A program made the translations under genes and the position numbers. 64,000 nt of DNA from Oligoflexia bacterium (GTDB lineage Bacteria > Bdellovibrionota > UBA1018), in assembly GCA_023701205.1 (NCBI GenBank), contig JAMPXJ010000026.1, positions 1-64,000 on the forward strand, in the 5' to 3' direction. A model generated the notes under the pieces. It worked only from the letters and a program-made list of their open reading frames with translations, ran no database searches and was not told the origin of the DNA. Shown here one piece after another: positions 14,824 to 24,388 of the stretch (position 1 is its first letter; each line of letters opens with the position of its first letter).

Positions 14824-15546
14824 TTACCCCATCGCAACATAAACGCGCCGGACATCATCATGCTCGTCAACCGCGTTAAGGAACTCGGCCACTTCCTGCT
14901 TCTGCTCCGCCGAGAGTTCCACGGGATTCTTGGCTTGAAAGCTGAGTTCGGCCTGCGTCACCACCCAGCCCATCGATGTGAGGGCCTTCGCCACCGCGTT
15001 CAGATCCTGCGTGTCGGTGAAAAACCGCGCGCCGGTATGGCCCGCGGGAATATCCTCGGCCTCGAGCGGCTCGACATTCTGCGCGCCGGCCTCGATGGCC
15101 GCGCCTTCGCTGTCGAAACCCGGCTTGTCCAGCGTGGCCTCGATCACGCCGAGGCGATCGAACATCCAGCCGACGCTGCCCATGGCGCCCAGCTGTCCCT
15201 TGCGGAACAGCACGCGGATATCGGCGGCCGTGCGGTTTTTGTTGTCGGTCAGGCATTCGACGATGACGGGAACCTTGTGGGGGGCGAAGCCTTCATAGGA
15301 AATCGTTTCATACTGGACGGCATCATCGAGCAGCCCCGCCCCCCGCTTGATGGCGCGATCGATATTATCGCGAGGAACGGAAGCCTTCTTGGCGGCTTCG
15401 ACCGCGGCTCTCAACCTGGGGTTATTATCCGGATTGGGGTCGCCGGCTTTCGCGGCGACCGTGATTTCCTTTACGAGCTTGCTGATGAGCGCCCCGCGCT
15501 TGCTTGAGTTGGACAGACGACCCGCGTGTTTCCACTGTGCTCCCAT
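14824..15546 (-). CDS. yebC: YebC/TACO1 family protein
   Basis: The 240-residue product is a YebC/PmpR (TACO1) family member. Family hallmarks are [20 protein letters not shown] at the start, [35 protein letters not shown], the [20 protein letters not shown] strand and the [13 protein letters not shown] segment. YebC proteins are now linked to translation of polyproline-like sequences as well as to transcriptional regulation. The start was placed at 15546 because the family begins with this WKH motif; upstream in-frame residues are not conserved. The gene diverges from fhs. Confidence 0.95.
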   Translation of the reverse strand: MGAQWKHAGRLSNSSKRGALISKLVKEITVAAKAGDPNPDNNPRLRAAVEAAKKASVPRDNIDRAIKRGAGLLDDAVQYETISYEGFAPHKVPVIVECLTDNKNRTAADIRVLFRKGQLGAMGSVGWMFDRLGVIEATLDKPGFDSEGAAIEAGAQNVEPLEAEDIPAGHTGARFFTDTQDLNAVAKALTSMGWVVTQAELSFQAKNPVELSAEQKQEVAEFLNAVDEHDDVRRVYVAMG

Positions 15547-15663
15547 AGTTCCCCAGATGCCTCCGAATTCCCTTTTACCCTTGAAACGGGGAAATCTCAA
15601 AGGCGGAGAATTTCCTTGAGTTTGGCCGATCGGGAGTTAGGCTGACCGCCGGGGGAAATCTCA

Positions 15664-17313
15664 ATGGCAACCACACTGCAACCCGTTCTCAAGATCGGCA
15701 AGAAACTCGGCATTCCCGAGGAGCACCTGGAGCCCTTCGGCCATTACAAGGCGAAAATCTCGCTGGAGTACCTCGAAAGCCTCTCCTCGCGCCCGGACGG
15801 CAAGCTCATCCTCGTGAGCGCGATCTCGCCCACGCCGGCAGGCGAAGGCAAGACCACCACTTCGATCGGATTGACCGATGGCCTGAACCGCATCGGCAAG
15901 AAAGCCGTCGTTTGCCTGCGGGAGCCCTCGATGGGCCCGGTTTTCGGCATGAAAGGCGGAGCCACGGGCGGCGGCAAGGCGATGGTGGGACCGATGGAGG
16001 AAATCAATCTCCATTTCACCGGCGACTTCGCGGCGATCGGGCAGGCCAATAACCTGCTTTCGGCTATGATCGACAACCATATCCATCATGGCAACGTCCT
16101 GGGGATCGATGCGCGGCGCGTGACCTGGCGCCGCGTGATGGACATGAACGATCGCGCCCTGCGCGAGGCCACCGTCGCGCTGGGCGGAACGGCCAACGGT
16201 TATCCCCGCCAGGACGGCTTCGATGCCGTCGTCGCGTCGGAGGTCATGGCGATCCTCTGCCTGGCCACCTCGGTCGAGGACCTCAAGAAGCGCCTGGGCA
16301 ACATCATCATCGGCTACACTCGCGAGCAGAATCCGGTGCGCGCATCGGAGCTCGGCGCACACGGCGCGATGACGGCGCTCCTGCGCGACGCGATCAAGCC
16401 CAACCTCGTGCAGACGCTCGAGAACAACCCGGCCATCATCCACTGCGGGCCCTTTGCCAATATCGCGCACGGCTGCAACTCCGTGCTGGCCACGCGCTCG
16501 GCGCTCAAGATGGCGGATTACGTCGTCACCGAAGCGGGCTTCGGCGCGGATCTCGGCGCGGAGAAGTTCCTCGATATCAAATGCCGCAAGTCCGGCCTGC
16601 GTCCCTCGGCCGTGGTCATCGTCGCAACGGTCCGCGCGCTCAAGTACCATGGCGGCGCGGACCTCAAGACGATCTCGCTCGAGGACCTGCAGGCCCTCGA
16701 AAAGGGTATGCCCAACCTCGAGCGCCACGTCGAGAACATGCGCTCGCGCTTCGGTCTTCCCTGCGTGGTCGCGATCAATCAGTTCGCCTCGGACACCCAG
16801 GCCGAGATCCGGCTGCTTACCGAGAAGATGTCCCGGCAGGACACGCCGGTGATTCTGAGCCGCCACTTCGCCGAAGGCGGAGCCGGCGCCGAGGAACTCG
16901 CGCGCGCGGTCGTGGCCGCCACGAGCGGCGCGCTCCCCGAGCTGCGCTTCACCTACCGCGACGAGGACCCGCTCTGGGACAAGATCAAGGCCATCGCGAC
17001 CCGGATTTACGGGGCTTCAGACATCACGGCGGAGCGCAAGGTGCGGGATCAGATCGCGAAATTCCAGGCATCCGGTTACGGACATTACCCGATCTGCATG
17101 GCCAAGACGCCCTACTCCTTTTCGGTCGATCCGGACCTGCGCGGAGCGCCCTCGGGACACGTGATCAATATCCGCGAAGTGCGCCTCAACGCGGGCGCGG
17201 AGTTTCTGGTCGCCATCTGCGGCGACATCATGACGATGCCGGGGCTGCCCAAGGCTCCGGCCGCGCTCAAGATCGACGTGGACGCCACAGGGAAGATCAC
17301 CGGGCTTTTCTGA
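15664..17313 (+). CDS. fhs: Formate--tetrahydrofolate ligase
   Basis: The enzyme makes 10-formyl-tetrahydrofolate from formate, ATP and tetrahydrofolate in the cytosol. The 549-residue length matches the family. The ATP-binding loop [10 protein letters not shown] is at residues 57-66, preceded by the FGHYKAKI segment and followed by [19 protein letters not shown] and the [17 protein letters not shown] signature. The C-terminal [20 protein letters not shown] is also canonical. The gene is a single unit with no other C1 genes adjacent. It converges with the M23/surE pair after 15 bases. Confidence 0.97.
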   Translation: MATTLQPVLKIGKKLGIPEEHLEPFGHYKAKISLEYLESLSSRPDGKLILVSAISPTPAGEGKTTTSIGLTDGLNRIGKKAVVCLREPSMGPVFGMKGGATGGGKAMVGPMEEINLHFTGDFAAIGQANNLLSAMIDNHIHHGNVLGIDARRVTWRRVMDMNDRALREATVALGGTANGYPRQDGFDAVVASEVMAILCLATSVEDLKKRLGNIIIGYTREQNPVRASELGAHGAMTALLRDAIKPNLVQTLENNPAIIHCGPFANIAHGCNSVLATRSALKMADYVVTEAGFGADLGAEKFLDIKCRKSGLRPSAVVIVATVRALKYHGGADLKTISLEDLQALEKGMPNLERHVENMRSRFGLPCVVAINQFASDTQAEIRLLTEKMSRQDTPVILSRHFAEGGAGAEELARAVVAATSGALPELRFTYRDEDPLWDKIKAIATRIYGASDITAERKVRDQIAKFQASGYGHYPICMAKTPYSFSVDPDLRGAPSGHVINIREVRLNAGAEFLVAICGDIMTMPGLPKAPAALKIDVDATGKITGLF

Positions 17314-17328
17314 CCCAGCGATTCGACC

Positions 17329-17967
17329 CTAGCGCTTCAGCGCGACCTTGCGAGGTTTTTCCCGGCGGATCTCCGGCTGCTCGGCTGCCGGGACGCTCGC
17401 GCGCGCCACCGGAATCAACCGTTCGGGATCCACGGCGGCAACCCCGTCGCGGACTTCGAAATGAAGATGCGGGCCGCGCGACCGCCCGGAACGTCCCGAG
17501 ATCGCGATCTTCTGGCCGCGCTGCACCTTCTGGCCTTTTTTTACCAGGAGGCGCGAATTATGCGCATAAACGGTGGTCAGTCCGCCGGTGTGCTTGATGA
17601 CGACCATTCTTCCGTAGCCGCGAATGCGCTTATCAGCGTAGAGCACGACTCCATCGCCCGAAGAGTATACGGTCGTGCCATCGGCGGCGCGCAGATCGAT
17701 GCCTTCATGGAAGCCGTCGTTTCGCCTTCCGAAGCGCGAGGTCACCTGGACCTTCTCGAGCGGCCAGCGGAGCTTCGCCTGCGAGGCGAGGACTTCCTGC
17801 TCTTCGCGCAGCTCCGCTTGCGCCGGCCTTCGGCTGGGCTTGCCTCCGCCTTCGAGAACCGCGAAAAGCCCGCGGTGCTTCGACGGCAGGGGCTTCACCG
17901 TGGAGCACGCCGGCAAGCCTAGCGCCGCGCAGCACCAGAAAAGAAAGGCCAGCCGCCACCGCCTCAT
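17329..17967 (-). CDS. M23 family peptidoglycan endopeptidase lipoprotein
   Basis: The 212-residue product has a lipoprotein signal (RLAFLFWCCAALGLPACST). The LytM/M23 domain carries its zinc and catalytic motifs: GFHEGIDLRA (H and D ligands), TVYAHNSRLLVKKGQKVQRG, and GPHLHFEVRDG with the HLH motif. All catalytic residues are kept, so it is probably an active cell-wall hydrolase facing the periplasm, unlike the degenerate EnvC/NlpD activators. Its ATG overlaps the surE stop (ATGA), so the two are co-translated; the surE-nlpD-like order is familiar from proteobacteria. Confidence 0.9.
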   Translation of the reverse strand: MRRWRLAFLFWCCAALGLPACSTVKPLPSKHRGLFAVLEGGGKPSRRPAQAELREEQEVLASQAKLRWPLEKVQVTSRFGRRNDGFHEGIDLRAADGTTVYSSGDGVVLYADKRIRGYGRMVVIKHTGGLTTVYAHNSRLLVKKGQKVQRGQKIAISGRSGRSRGPHLHFEVRDGVAAVDPERLIPVARASVPAAEQPEIRREKPRKVALKR

Positions 17968-18767
17968 CGACCCTTGGCCTTTCGCGGCTTTCCGGTCTTC
18001 CCGAAAAGCCGCGGATTCGCCTCGAGCGACGCCAGGCAGGGCAGGTCCGTCGAGTCGAGCTTGAGCGGGGTCAACGAGGCGAAACCCGCCTCCACCGCGG
18101 AGCAATCGGTTCCATCCTCCTTGCGAAAACCCTGGTAGCGGCCTCCGACCCAGTAGTAATCCTTGCCGCGGTGATCCTTGCGCTGAAGTATATTCCCAGA
18201 GTAATATCGAAAGCCCTGTCGGGTCAGGCGCACCCCCTTGAGCTTGCCCGACGCGACGTCGGGCACGTTCAGGTTCAGCAACGTATGCCTGGGCAACTCC
18301 GTCTTGCCGAGCTCCTTCAGGACCCGTACCGCAAGCCGCGCGGCCGTCTCGTAGTGCATCTCTTCTTCGGGCAGGATCCGGTCGAAATCCACGCAGAGGC
18401 TCACCGCCATCGAACGCAGGCCCAGGATGCAGGCCTCGCGGGCCGCAGAGACGGTACCCGAGTAATAGACGTCCTGCCCCATGTTGGCGCCGCGGTTGAT
18501 TCCGGAAACCACGAGATCCGGCATCCCCTTGAGCACCTGCCGGATGCCCAGATAGACGCAGTCGGCGGGCGAGCCGCTCACGCCGAAGATCCGGTCCCCG
18601 AGCGGAATCATCCGCAGCGGCTTGTGGATCGTGAGCGAATGCCCTGTCGTGCTCTTTTCCTCGAGTGGAGCGACTACCCAGACTTCCCCCAGCTTCTTGA
18701 GTTCGCGATGCAGGATTCTCAAACCATGGGCATGGACACCGTCGTCGTTCGAGAGCAGGATGCGCAT
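17964..18767 (-). CDS. surE: 5'/3'-nucleotidase SurE
   Basis: SurE is a metal-dependent survival phosphatase acting on nucleoside monophosphates. The N-terminal ILLSNDDGVHAHG carries the paired metal-binding Asp at residues 8-9, and VVAPLEEKSTTGHSLT, GSPADCVYLG, SGINRGANMGQDVYYSGTV and the final lid region match the family. The 267-residue length is normal. It heads a two-gene operon with the M23 lipoprotein. Confidence 0.96.
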   Translation of the reverse strand: MRILLSNDDGVHAHGLRILHRELKKLGEVWVVAPLEEKSTTGHSLTIHKPLRMIPLGDRIFGVSGSPADCVYLGIRQVLKGMPDLVVSGINRGANMGQDVYYSGTVSAAREACILGLRSMAVSLCVDFDRILPEEEMHYETAARLAVRVLKELGKTELPRHTLLNLNVPDVASGKLKGVRLTRQGFRYYSGNILQRKDHRGKDYYWVGGRYQGFRKEDGTDCSAVEAGFASLTPLKLDSTDLPCLASLEANPRLFGKTGKPRKAKGR

Positions 18768-18871
18768 ACTCGAATTTTACGCTTCAATGACGCTCGAACG
18801 CAAACGACGAACGCCCGGGGTGCTTCTGCAAGCTTCGTGACCGGAGCGCCGCCAAATCCCTGACGCATAAA

Positions 18872-19606
18872 CTAACTCAGCAGAACATCGCGTTCCCGCG
18901 CACGCTCCTCGAGGGAGCGGTTCCGCGCCTCGCCTTCGGGCGTATTGACGCTGGTGTACACGCAGCGGATCCCTTGCGCCTCGAGCCGGCCCGAGGCCGC
19001 GACGACGATCGAATGACCCAGCAGGACCGAGGTCAGCGTCGAGAGCGGCCCCGCCACCACGTCCCGCGAAACCGAAACGACCGCATCCCCGACGCGCCCG
19101 CCGAAGTCCACGACCTCATCGCAAACCTCGAAGAGGCGCCGGCCGGAGGGATGGCGCGACTTCACGGCCGAGCTGTGCGCCACGCTCGTGAAAGCGACGG
19201 GAACGAGCCCCTGTTTTTTCGCCTCGAGCGCGAGATCCACGACCGCGGCATTGATCCCCGATTGCGAAGAAAGCCAAAGCATCTCCCCGGCCATCGGCCG
19301 CGCGCGCGCCAGAAGCATGTTCGCCACGCCGGGAGTGCGCTCGAGCACCCTCACCACCGGAGGCCCGGCCTGCGGCATCAGGTAATCCGCCACGATGGGG
19401 ATCACGAACGAAGCCCCCCCCGCACGATGATAAAGCTCGAGCGGGAAGATGGCGGAATGCCCGCTTCCGAAAACCAGCAGCGAGCGCCCCGCCTTCACGT
19501 CCGCCACGAGGCGGGAGGCCAGGCGTTCCATCACCGCCGAGTTGCGCTCGATCGCGTCCGAGAGATGGGGAATGGCGGCGGCGGCGTAGCTCTTCACGTC
19601 GGTCAT
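18872..19606 (-). CDS. SIS-domain sugar isomerase-like protein (UPF0309 type)
   Basis: The 244-residue protein has an N-terminal helical cap, then a SIS domain with the phosphosugar loop VFGSGHSAIFPLELYHRAGG and the second LWLSSQSGINAAVVDLAL strand-helix. This layout matches UPF0309-type proteins that bind N-acetylated amino-sugar phosphates or muramic acid derivatives; the substrate is unknown. The ATG at 19606 has AAGGAG eight bases upstream and is preferred over the in-frame ATG at 19627 that overlaps lptD. It follows lptD in the same operon. Confidence 0.85.
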   Translation of the reverse strand: MTDVKSYAAAAIPHLSDAIERNSAVMERLASRLVADVKAGRSLLVFGSGHSAIFPLELYHRAGGASFVIPIVADYLMPQAGPPVVRVLERTPGVANMLLARARPMAGEMLWLSSQSGINAAVVDLALEAKKQGLVPVAFTSVAHSSAVKSRHPSGRRLFEVCDEVVDFGGRVGDAVVSVSRDVVAGPLSTLTSVLLGHSIVVAASGRLEAQGIRCVYTSVNTPEGEARNRSLEERARERDVLLS

Positions 19607-19623
19607 TTTTTGAGTCTCCTTCT

Positions 19624-21975
19624 TCAAGAGGGGTTCCAGATCTCGTTCGGACCGTCAAACCCGGTCCCGGTCAGATTGAGCTGCAGGAGAGGCTCGAAGC
19701 CATGCTCCAGCCCCTTCACCGCATCGCGCCTGATCGGTATCGAAAGACTCAGGCGCCAGCACCGCGAAGGGCTCTGAAATACCAGCCCCACGGCCCCGCC
19801 GATCAGCCAGCGCGAGTTCAGCGAATAGCTCGCGCTCGCCGAAGGCATCACGTAATCCGATAGCGAGAAGTTGATGGCGCCCGTGATCGCGGAGTTGCCC
19901 AGCAGATCGCGGTTGTAACCCAGGCTGAAGCTGCGGTCGAAGCGCAGGATCCGCTGATGGAGCGACTGCTCGAAAACATAGGACATCGTGGTACTCAGGT
20001 TATGGCGCGTGATGGGGCCGCTGGCCTGCGGGATCGCGAGATACGGGAAATACTCGTAATAAGCGTTGAGCACGAGGGGATCCGGATAATTCAGCCGGAG
20101 CGTCGAAACGAAGCGCGAGAGCGGCCTGGGCTCGGGTTTCCCGAACTCGTGGAAGTTGATCGCCTGGCCCGCGCTGAAGTCCAGCGGGATGGCGTAAGTG
20201 GCGTTCGGATCGTCCAGCCCGCCCCGGCGCTGGATCACCTGCGTGCGGAGCCCCATGGTCAGCGAGTTGCCGAGCGGCACGAAGTAGACGCTGCTCGGGT
20301 CCGAGGTGTTCTCGCTGGGACTCATGTCCAGCGGCACGAAATCCTGGTTATCGAAATAATAGCCCGAGCGCTCCGCCTGCTTCACGAACGGATGCGCGCT
20401 ACCCTGCCCCGTGCTGCGCGGATGCACCAGCGAGCGTGGGATATAAGAATAAGTGAGCAGCGGCCGGATCAGGTGCTTCACGCGCGGCCGGCCCGGATCC
20501 TGCGTCTCGAAGACCTTTTCCAATTGAGCGGCGAAGTCCGTCTGGAAAAGCAGGTAGCCGCGATAGAGATTCTCCATCTGCCCGCGGAAGTCGTAAAAGT
20601 ACCCGAAGTACTTCACCGAAGGCGAGATCGAGAAGGCGTCCCAAGGACGGTAGCTCGTGTACAGTGACGGCACGAGCGAAAAGCGCGTCGCCTCCCGGAT
20701 CGGGTCCTCTCCCGGTACGGGAACCCCGGTGGTGTTGCCCGGTTCCAGGTCGAAGGCGCCCGCCGGCCGGACGAAGTTCGACAAGCCCAGCGTCAGGCCC
20801 CCGGCCACTGACGAGCCCCAGAGAAAGCGGTCGTTGGTCGTCACGACCGCCGTGGGCAGCGCCTGAACCGTGTAGGGATCGAAGCGCCGCACGCCCAGGT
20901 CCGGATCCCCCAGGGCATCAAGATCGACGAGATTGCGGTAGCGCTTGGCGGCCACGATCGCGCTCAGGTTCGGAGTGGTGTAATCCAGGCTCAGCGACGA
21001 GCCCAGGACCATCTCGTTCTGCCGGAGATCCGCTTGCGACGGCTCCCCGGTGGCGACCTGATTGAGGTAGAAGTTATCGCTCACCTCCGTCAGATCGAGC
21101 TTGGCCTCGATGCCCCAGGGCAGCTCCTGGACCTGCCGCGCCCGCAGGCCCCAGCGGTTCAGGCTTCCATTGGGGTTGTAGCCCGGGTCCGTGAAGGTCG
21201 CATCGCGCAGATAGTAGTAGTTGATCTGCCCGTAGCTTCGCGGTGAGAGCGCGTAACGTCCTTCCCATTGAAAGCGCGCGCCGCGCTCGGTGAACTGGCC
21301 CGCGCTGAAGGTCATGTCCGTGCTGCGGCTCGTGGCCCAGAAGAACGGCTGCAGGAAGCCCACGCCGCTCTTGCTCGAAAGGCTGATCGAAGGCAAGAGA
21401 AAGCCTGTCTGCCGCCGCGTCTTGAGCGGGACCACGAGATAAGGCACCCACATCGCGGGCGTGTCCTTGATCTTGATGGCGACGTTCTTGAGATAAGCGT
21501 AGCCTTCGATCTCCATATCGACATCCTGGGCCTGCAGCGACCAGCTCTGGGCGCAGTCGCGGCAGGTGCTGTAATCGCCCCAATGGGTCTGGAACCGCCG
21601 CTCGCCGAGCTTGTTGATGCGTTCGCCGCCGAGGGTGAAATTCTCGCTCGAGACGCGCCCGCCGATGATGGTTCCGGTGCGGGTTTCCAGGTTGAAATGC
21701 ATCTCCTCGCCGTGGATCAGCGAGTCCGCCGCGATGTAGACGCAGTTGCCATAGGCATCGAGCGTGCGCGCATTCTGATCCAGGACGATGTGATCGGCCG
21801 AAAGAGTCTCCCCCGGCTGCCGGACCGTCGCATGCCCGAAGAGCTCCACGCGATTCGCCTTGCGATCCCAGATTTCGCGGTCACCGGAAGCATGGATCGG
21901 ACTCGCGCCTTCGATGGCCTGGGCATCGCCGCAGGCCAGAAGCAAAAACCCGAACGCGAGAAAACGCCTGCTCAA
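19624..21975 (-). CDS. lptD: LPS-assembly outer membrane protein LptD
   Basis: LptD with LptE inserts lipopolysaccharide into the outer leaflet. The product of about 783 residues has a signal peptide (FLAFGFLLLACGDAQA), a periplasmic OstA/LptA-like beta-jellyroll (GHATVRQPGETLSADHIVLD ... FNLETRTGTIIGG), paired Cys in the STCRDCAQSW segment, and a long C-terminal barrel typical of LptD (FLLPSISLSSKSGVGFLQPF ... NPNGSLNRWGLRA). The start is placed at a TTG at 21975, preceded by AAGGAAG and overlapping the accD stop as TTGA. An ATG at 22023 would force a 52-base overlap and add an uncharacteristic leader. lptE lies elsewhere in the window at 57357. Confidence 0.94.
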   Translation of the reverse strand: MSRRFLAFGFLLLACGDAQAIEGASPIHASGDREIWDRKANRVELFGHATVRQPGETLSADHIVLDQNARTLDAYGNCVYIAADSLIHGEEMHFNLETRTGTIIGGRVSSENFTLGGERINKLGERRFQTHWGDYSTCRDCAQSWSLQAQDVDMEIEGYAYLKNVAIKIKDTPAMWVPYLVVPLKTRRQTGFLLPSISLSSKSGVGFLQPFFWATSRSTDMTFSAGQFTERGARFQWEGRYALSPRSYGQINYYYLRDATFTDPGYNPNGSLNRWGLRARQVQELPWGIEAKLDLTEVSDNFYLNQVATGEPSQADLRQNEMVLGSSLSLDYTTPNLSAIVAAKRYRNLVDLDALGDPDLGVRRFDPYTVQALPTAVVTTNDRFLWGSSVAGGLTLGLSNFVRPAGAFDLEPGNTTGVPVPGEDPIREATRFSLVPSLYTSYRPWDAFSISPSVKYFGYFYDFRGQMENLYRGYLLFQTDFAAQLEKVFETQDPGRPRVKHLIRPLLTYSYIPRSLVHPRSTGQGSAHPFVKQAERSGYYFDNQDFVPLDMSPSENTSDPSSVYFVPLGNSLTMGLRTQVIQRRGGLDDPNATYAIPLDFSAGQAINFHEFGKPEPRPLSRFVSTLRLNYPDPLVLNAYYEYFPYLAIPQASGPITRHNLSTTMSYVFEQSLHQRILRFDRSFSLGYNRDLLGNSAITGAINFSLSDYVMPSASASYSLNSRWLIGGAVGLVFQSPSRCWRLSLSIPIRRDAVKGLEHGFEPLLQLNLTGTGFDGPNEIWNPS

Positions 21976-22850
21976 CTTCCTTCCGGGAAACGGCACGTCT
22001 CTCGGCCCAGCCGCCACATCCACTCACGAAGCTCCGTGGCCAGATCCTTGCGGGCCACGATCCGATCGACGAACCCGTGCTTCACCAGGAACTCGCTGCG
22101 CTGGAAGCCGGGCGGAACCTTCTGGCGGATCGTCTGCTCGATCACGCGGGGCCCGGCAAAACCGACGAGCGCCCCGGGCTCGGCCAGGATGATATCCCCG
22201 AGCATCGCGAACGAGGCCGCGACCCCGCCCGTGGTGGGATCCGAGAGGATCGAGACATAGGGGATCCCCTCGCTGCGCAGCCGCGAAATCAGCGCGGTGG
22301 TCTTGGCCATCTGCATGAGCGAAAGGATGCCTTCCTGCATCCGCGCGCCACCCGAGGCGGAAACGACCACGGCCGGAAGACGCTCCTCCAGGGCATGCTC
22401 GAAGAGCCGGGCGACCTTCTCGCCGACCACGACGCCCATGCTGCCGCCCATGAACTTGAACTCGAAAACTCCGAGATGGTAGGGCAGCCCGCCGAGCCGG
22501 GCCTTGCCCGCGACGAACGCATCGCGCAGGCCCGTGTTCCCCGCCGCGGAACGCAAACGATCCTTGTAGGGTTTCGTATCGTCGAACTCGAGGGGATCAT
22601 TGGAAACCAGGTCCTCGGCGTATTCGTCGAAGCTGCCTTCATCCGAGAGAAAGGAGATCCGATCGGCCGCGGAGACCCGGAAGTGGTAGCTGCACTCCGG
22701 GCAGACCGAAAGATTGTCCTTCAGGACCTTGGACTGGAGGATCTCGCCGCATTGCGAGCATTTCACCCAAAGCCCCTCGGGCACTTTCGAAGTGCGGCTG
22801 GAGACCTGGGTCTTGATCCGGGGTGTCTTCAGATCGTCAAACCATGCCAT
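21972..22850 (-). CDS. accD: Acetyl-CoA carboxylase carboxyltransferase subunit beta
   Basis: The 292-residue subunit carries the N-terminal zinc ribbon (C31-S-Q-C34 ... C50-P-E-C53). The carboxyltransferase core follows, with the FMGGSMGVVVGEK, VVSASGGARMQEG, PTTGGVAASFAMLGDI and GPRVIEQTIRQKVPPGFQRS signatures. With AccA it transfers the carboxyl group from biotin to acetyl-CoA in the first step of fatty acid synthesis. It heads the accD-lptD-SIS operon, so membrane lipid and LPS transport genes share a transcript. Confidence 0.97.
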   Translation of the reverse strand: MAWFDDLKTPRIKTQVSSRTSKVPEGLWVKCSQCGEILQSKVLKDNLSVCPECSYHFRVSAADRISFLSDEGSFDEYAEDLVSNDPLEFDDTKPYKDRLRSAAGNTGLRDAFVAGKARLGGLPYHLGVFEFKFMGGSMGVVVGEKVARLFEHALEERLPAVVVSASGGARMQEGILSLMQMAKTTALISRLRSEGIPYVSILSDPTTGGVAASFAMLGDIILAEPGALVGFAGPRVIEQTIRQKVPPGFQRSEFLVKHGFVDRIVARKDLATELREWMWRLGRETCRFPEGS

Positions 22851-22883
22851 GTCCAGGCAACTTAACAGGCAATGATCCGGGGC

Positions 22884-24185
22884 TCAATCCATATTTGAGA
22901 GACGGCTGCCACCCGAGCCCTTGCCCATTTTCTCATTTTTGAAAGCCTCGATGAAGGCATCCACGATCTTGGGGTCGAACTGCGTGCCCCGGTGCCGCAC
23001 GATCTCGTCGTAAGCGACTTTCGGATCCAGTCCCTTGCGATAGGGCCGGGTGCTCACCATCGCATCGTAGGTATCGGCGACGGCGATGATGCGCGCGATG
23101 AGAGGAATCTCCTCGGCTTTGAGCCCGAGCGGGTACCCTTTGCCGTCCCAGCGCTCGTGGTGATAGCGCATGCCGCCGATCACGTCGCGCAGCCCGGGTA
23201 CGCGGCTCATGATGTCGTAGCCCAGCTCCGGGTGGGTCTTCATGAGCTTCCATTCCTGGTCATCCAGCTGCGACTGCTTCTTGAGCACCTTGTCCTCGAC
23301 GCCGATCTTGCCGACGTCATGAAGGACCGCGCCCAGGCGGATCCGCTCCAGCTGCTCGGCCGAGACCGGGGCGCCCTCGACCTCAAGGTGCCGCGCGATG
23401 CAAAGCGAGTAATGCACCACGCGCTTGGTGTGACCGCCGGTGTATTTGTCCTTCTTCTCGATCGCCTCGGCCAGCGCCTCGACGGTGCCGAAGAAACTCT
23501 CCTTGAGCTCCGTGTAAAGCCTCGAATTTTCCACGGCGATGGCGACCTGGTCGCTCAGCGACTGCAGCAGGCGCTGGTCGGCGCCCTGGAAGCAGGGCCA
23601 GCGGTGGCGAGAGACGCGCGAGCTCGTGCCCGGAAGCTTGTTGATGGCCTGCAGCACCCCGATCACGCGGCCCTTCGTCTTGAGGGGAACGCAAAGCATG
23701 GTGCGCGAGCGGAAGGCGCCCCGGGCTCCCGCCTTCCTGTTATGGCGCGGATCGCTCGAGACATCGTTGATGAGCAGGCTCTCTCCGGTCATGGCCACGT
23801 ACCCCGCGATCGATCGGTCGTCGATCGGGAGACGGACGCTTTTTTTGAGCTCCCTGCCGACCTCCCCGAGCGCGGTTTCCCAGTAAAGCTCGGCCTTCGC
23901 CGAGTCGACGAGGAAAAGCGAGGCCGTCTCGCAGCGAAGAAGACGGCACGTCGCCTCGAGCGCTTTCTCGCGCACGGTCTCGGTTTCGAGCGTGGAATTC
24001 AGGAGCGAGGAGAAATCGTTCAGATACTCGAGCTGCTGGACCTTCTCCTGCATCTCGAGGATGACCTGGGAAATCTCCCCCTCGATGCCACGAATCTTCC
24101 CGAGCGCATCGAGAAGCTGCGCGGCCTGGGGATCCGGGGTGAGCTGAGAGGGATTTTCCGCTTTTTTTGCGGGATGGGATGACAT
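22884..24185 (-). CDS. GAF-HD-GYP cyclic-di-GMP phosphodiesterase-like protein
   Basis: The 433-residue cytoplasmic protein has a short N-terminal coiled coil, a GAF domain (about residues 55-215: ATCRLLRCETASLFLVDSAK ... VPLKTKGRVIGVLQAINK) and a C-terminal HD-GYP domain. The domain keeps HTKRVVHYS, the HD pair at 289-290 followed by VGKIG, HHERWDGKGYP with GYP at 350-352, and RIIAVADTYDAM. With the metal ligands present it probably hydrolyses c-di-GMP. A GAF domain N-terminal to HD-GYP suggests control by a small ligand. The upstream leader contains a GCCTCAGTG/CACTGAGGC hairpin around 24253-24287. Confidence 0.92.
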   Translation of the reverse strand: MSSHPAKKAENPSQLTPDPQAAQLLDALGKIRGIEGEISQVILEMQEKVQQLEYLNDFSSLLNSTLETETVREKALEATCRLLRCETASLFLVDSAKAELYWETALGEVGRELKKSVRLPIDDRSIAGYVAMTGESLLINDVSSDPRHNRKAGARGAFRSRTMLCVPLKTKGRVIGVLQAINKLPGTSSRVSRHRWPCFQGADQRLLQSLSDQVAIAVENSRLYTELKESFFGTVEALAEAIEKKDKYTGGHTKRVVHYSLCIARHLEVEGAPVSAEQLERIRLGAVLHDVGKIGVEDKVLKKQSQLDDQEWKLMKTHPELGYDIMSRVPGLRDVIGGMRYHHERWDGKGYPLGLKAEEIPLIARIIAVADTYDAMVSTRPYRKGLDPKVAYDEIVRHRGTQFDPKIVDAFIEAFKNEKMGKGSGGSRLSNMD

Positions 24186-24388
24186 CTTGAAGGCGGCCTC
24201 CTGCCAGATGCCGAAACTGAAAGAGGCTCATCCTGAGCCCCGAAATGAAGATGCCTCAGTGACTCGTCTTCCTGACTGCACTGAGGCCCGCGAGAGCGAC
24301 TAACCTGTCTCCCAGAATCCATCCGTGGATTCTTTCCACAACCACAGTTCTGAGTCTACGTTGGTTCCTCGGATCGTCAATAGCAGTT

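Noticed and set aside
24186..24388. c-di-GMP riboswitch upstream of the HD-GYP gene
   Set aside because: A GCCTCAGTG/CACTGAGGC hairpin is present, but the conserved GEMM motif bases and tetraloop-receptor pattern are not seen.
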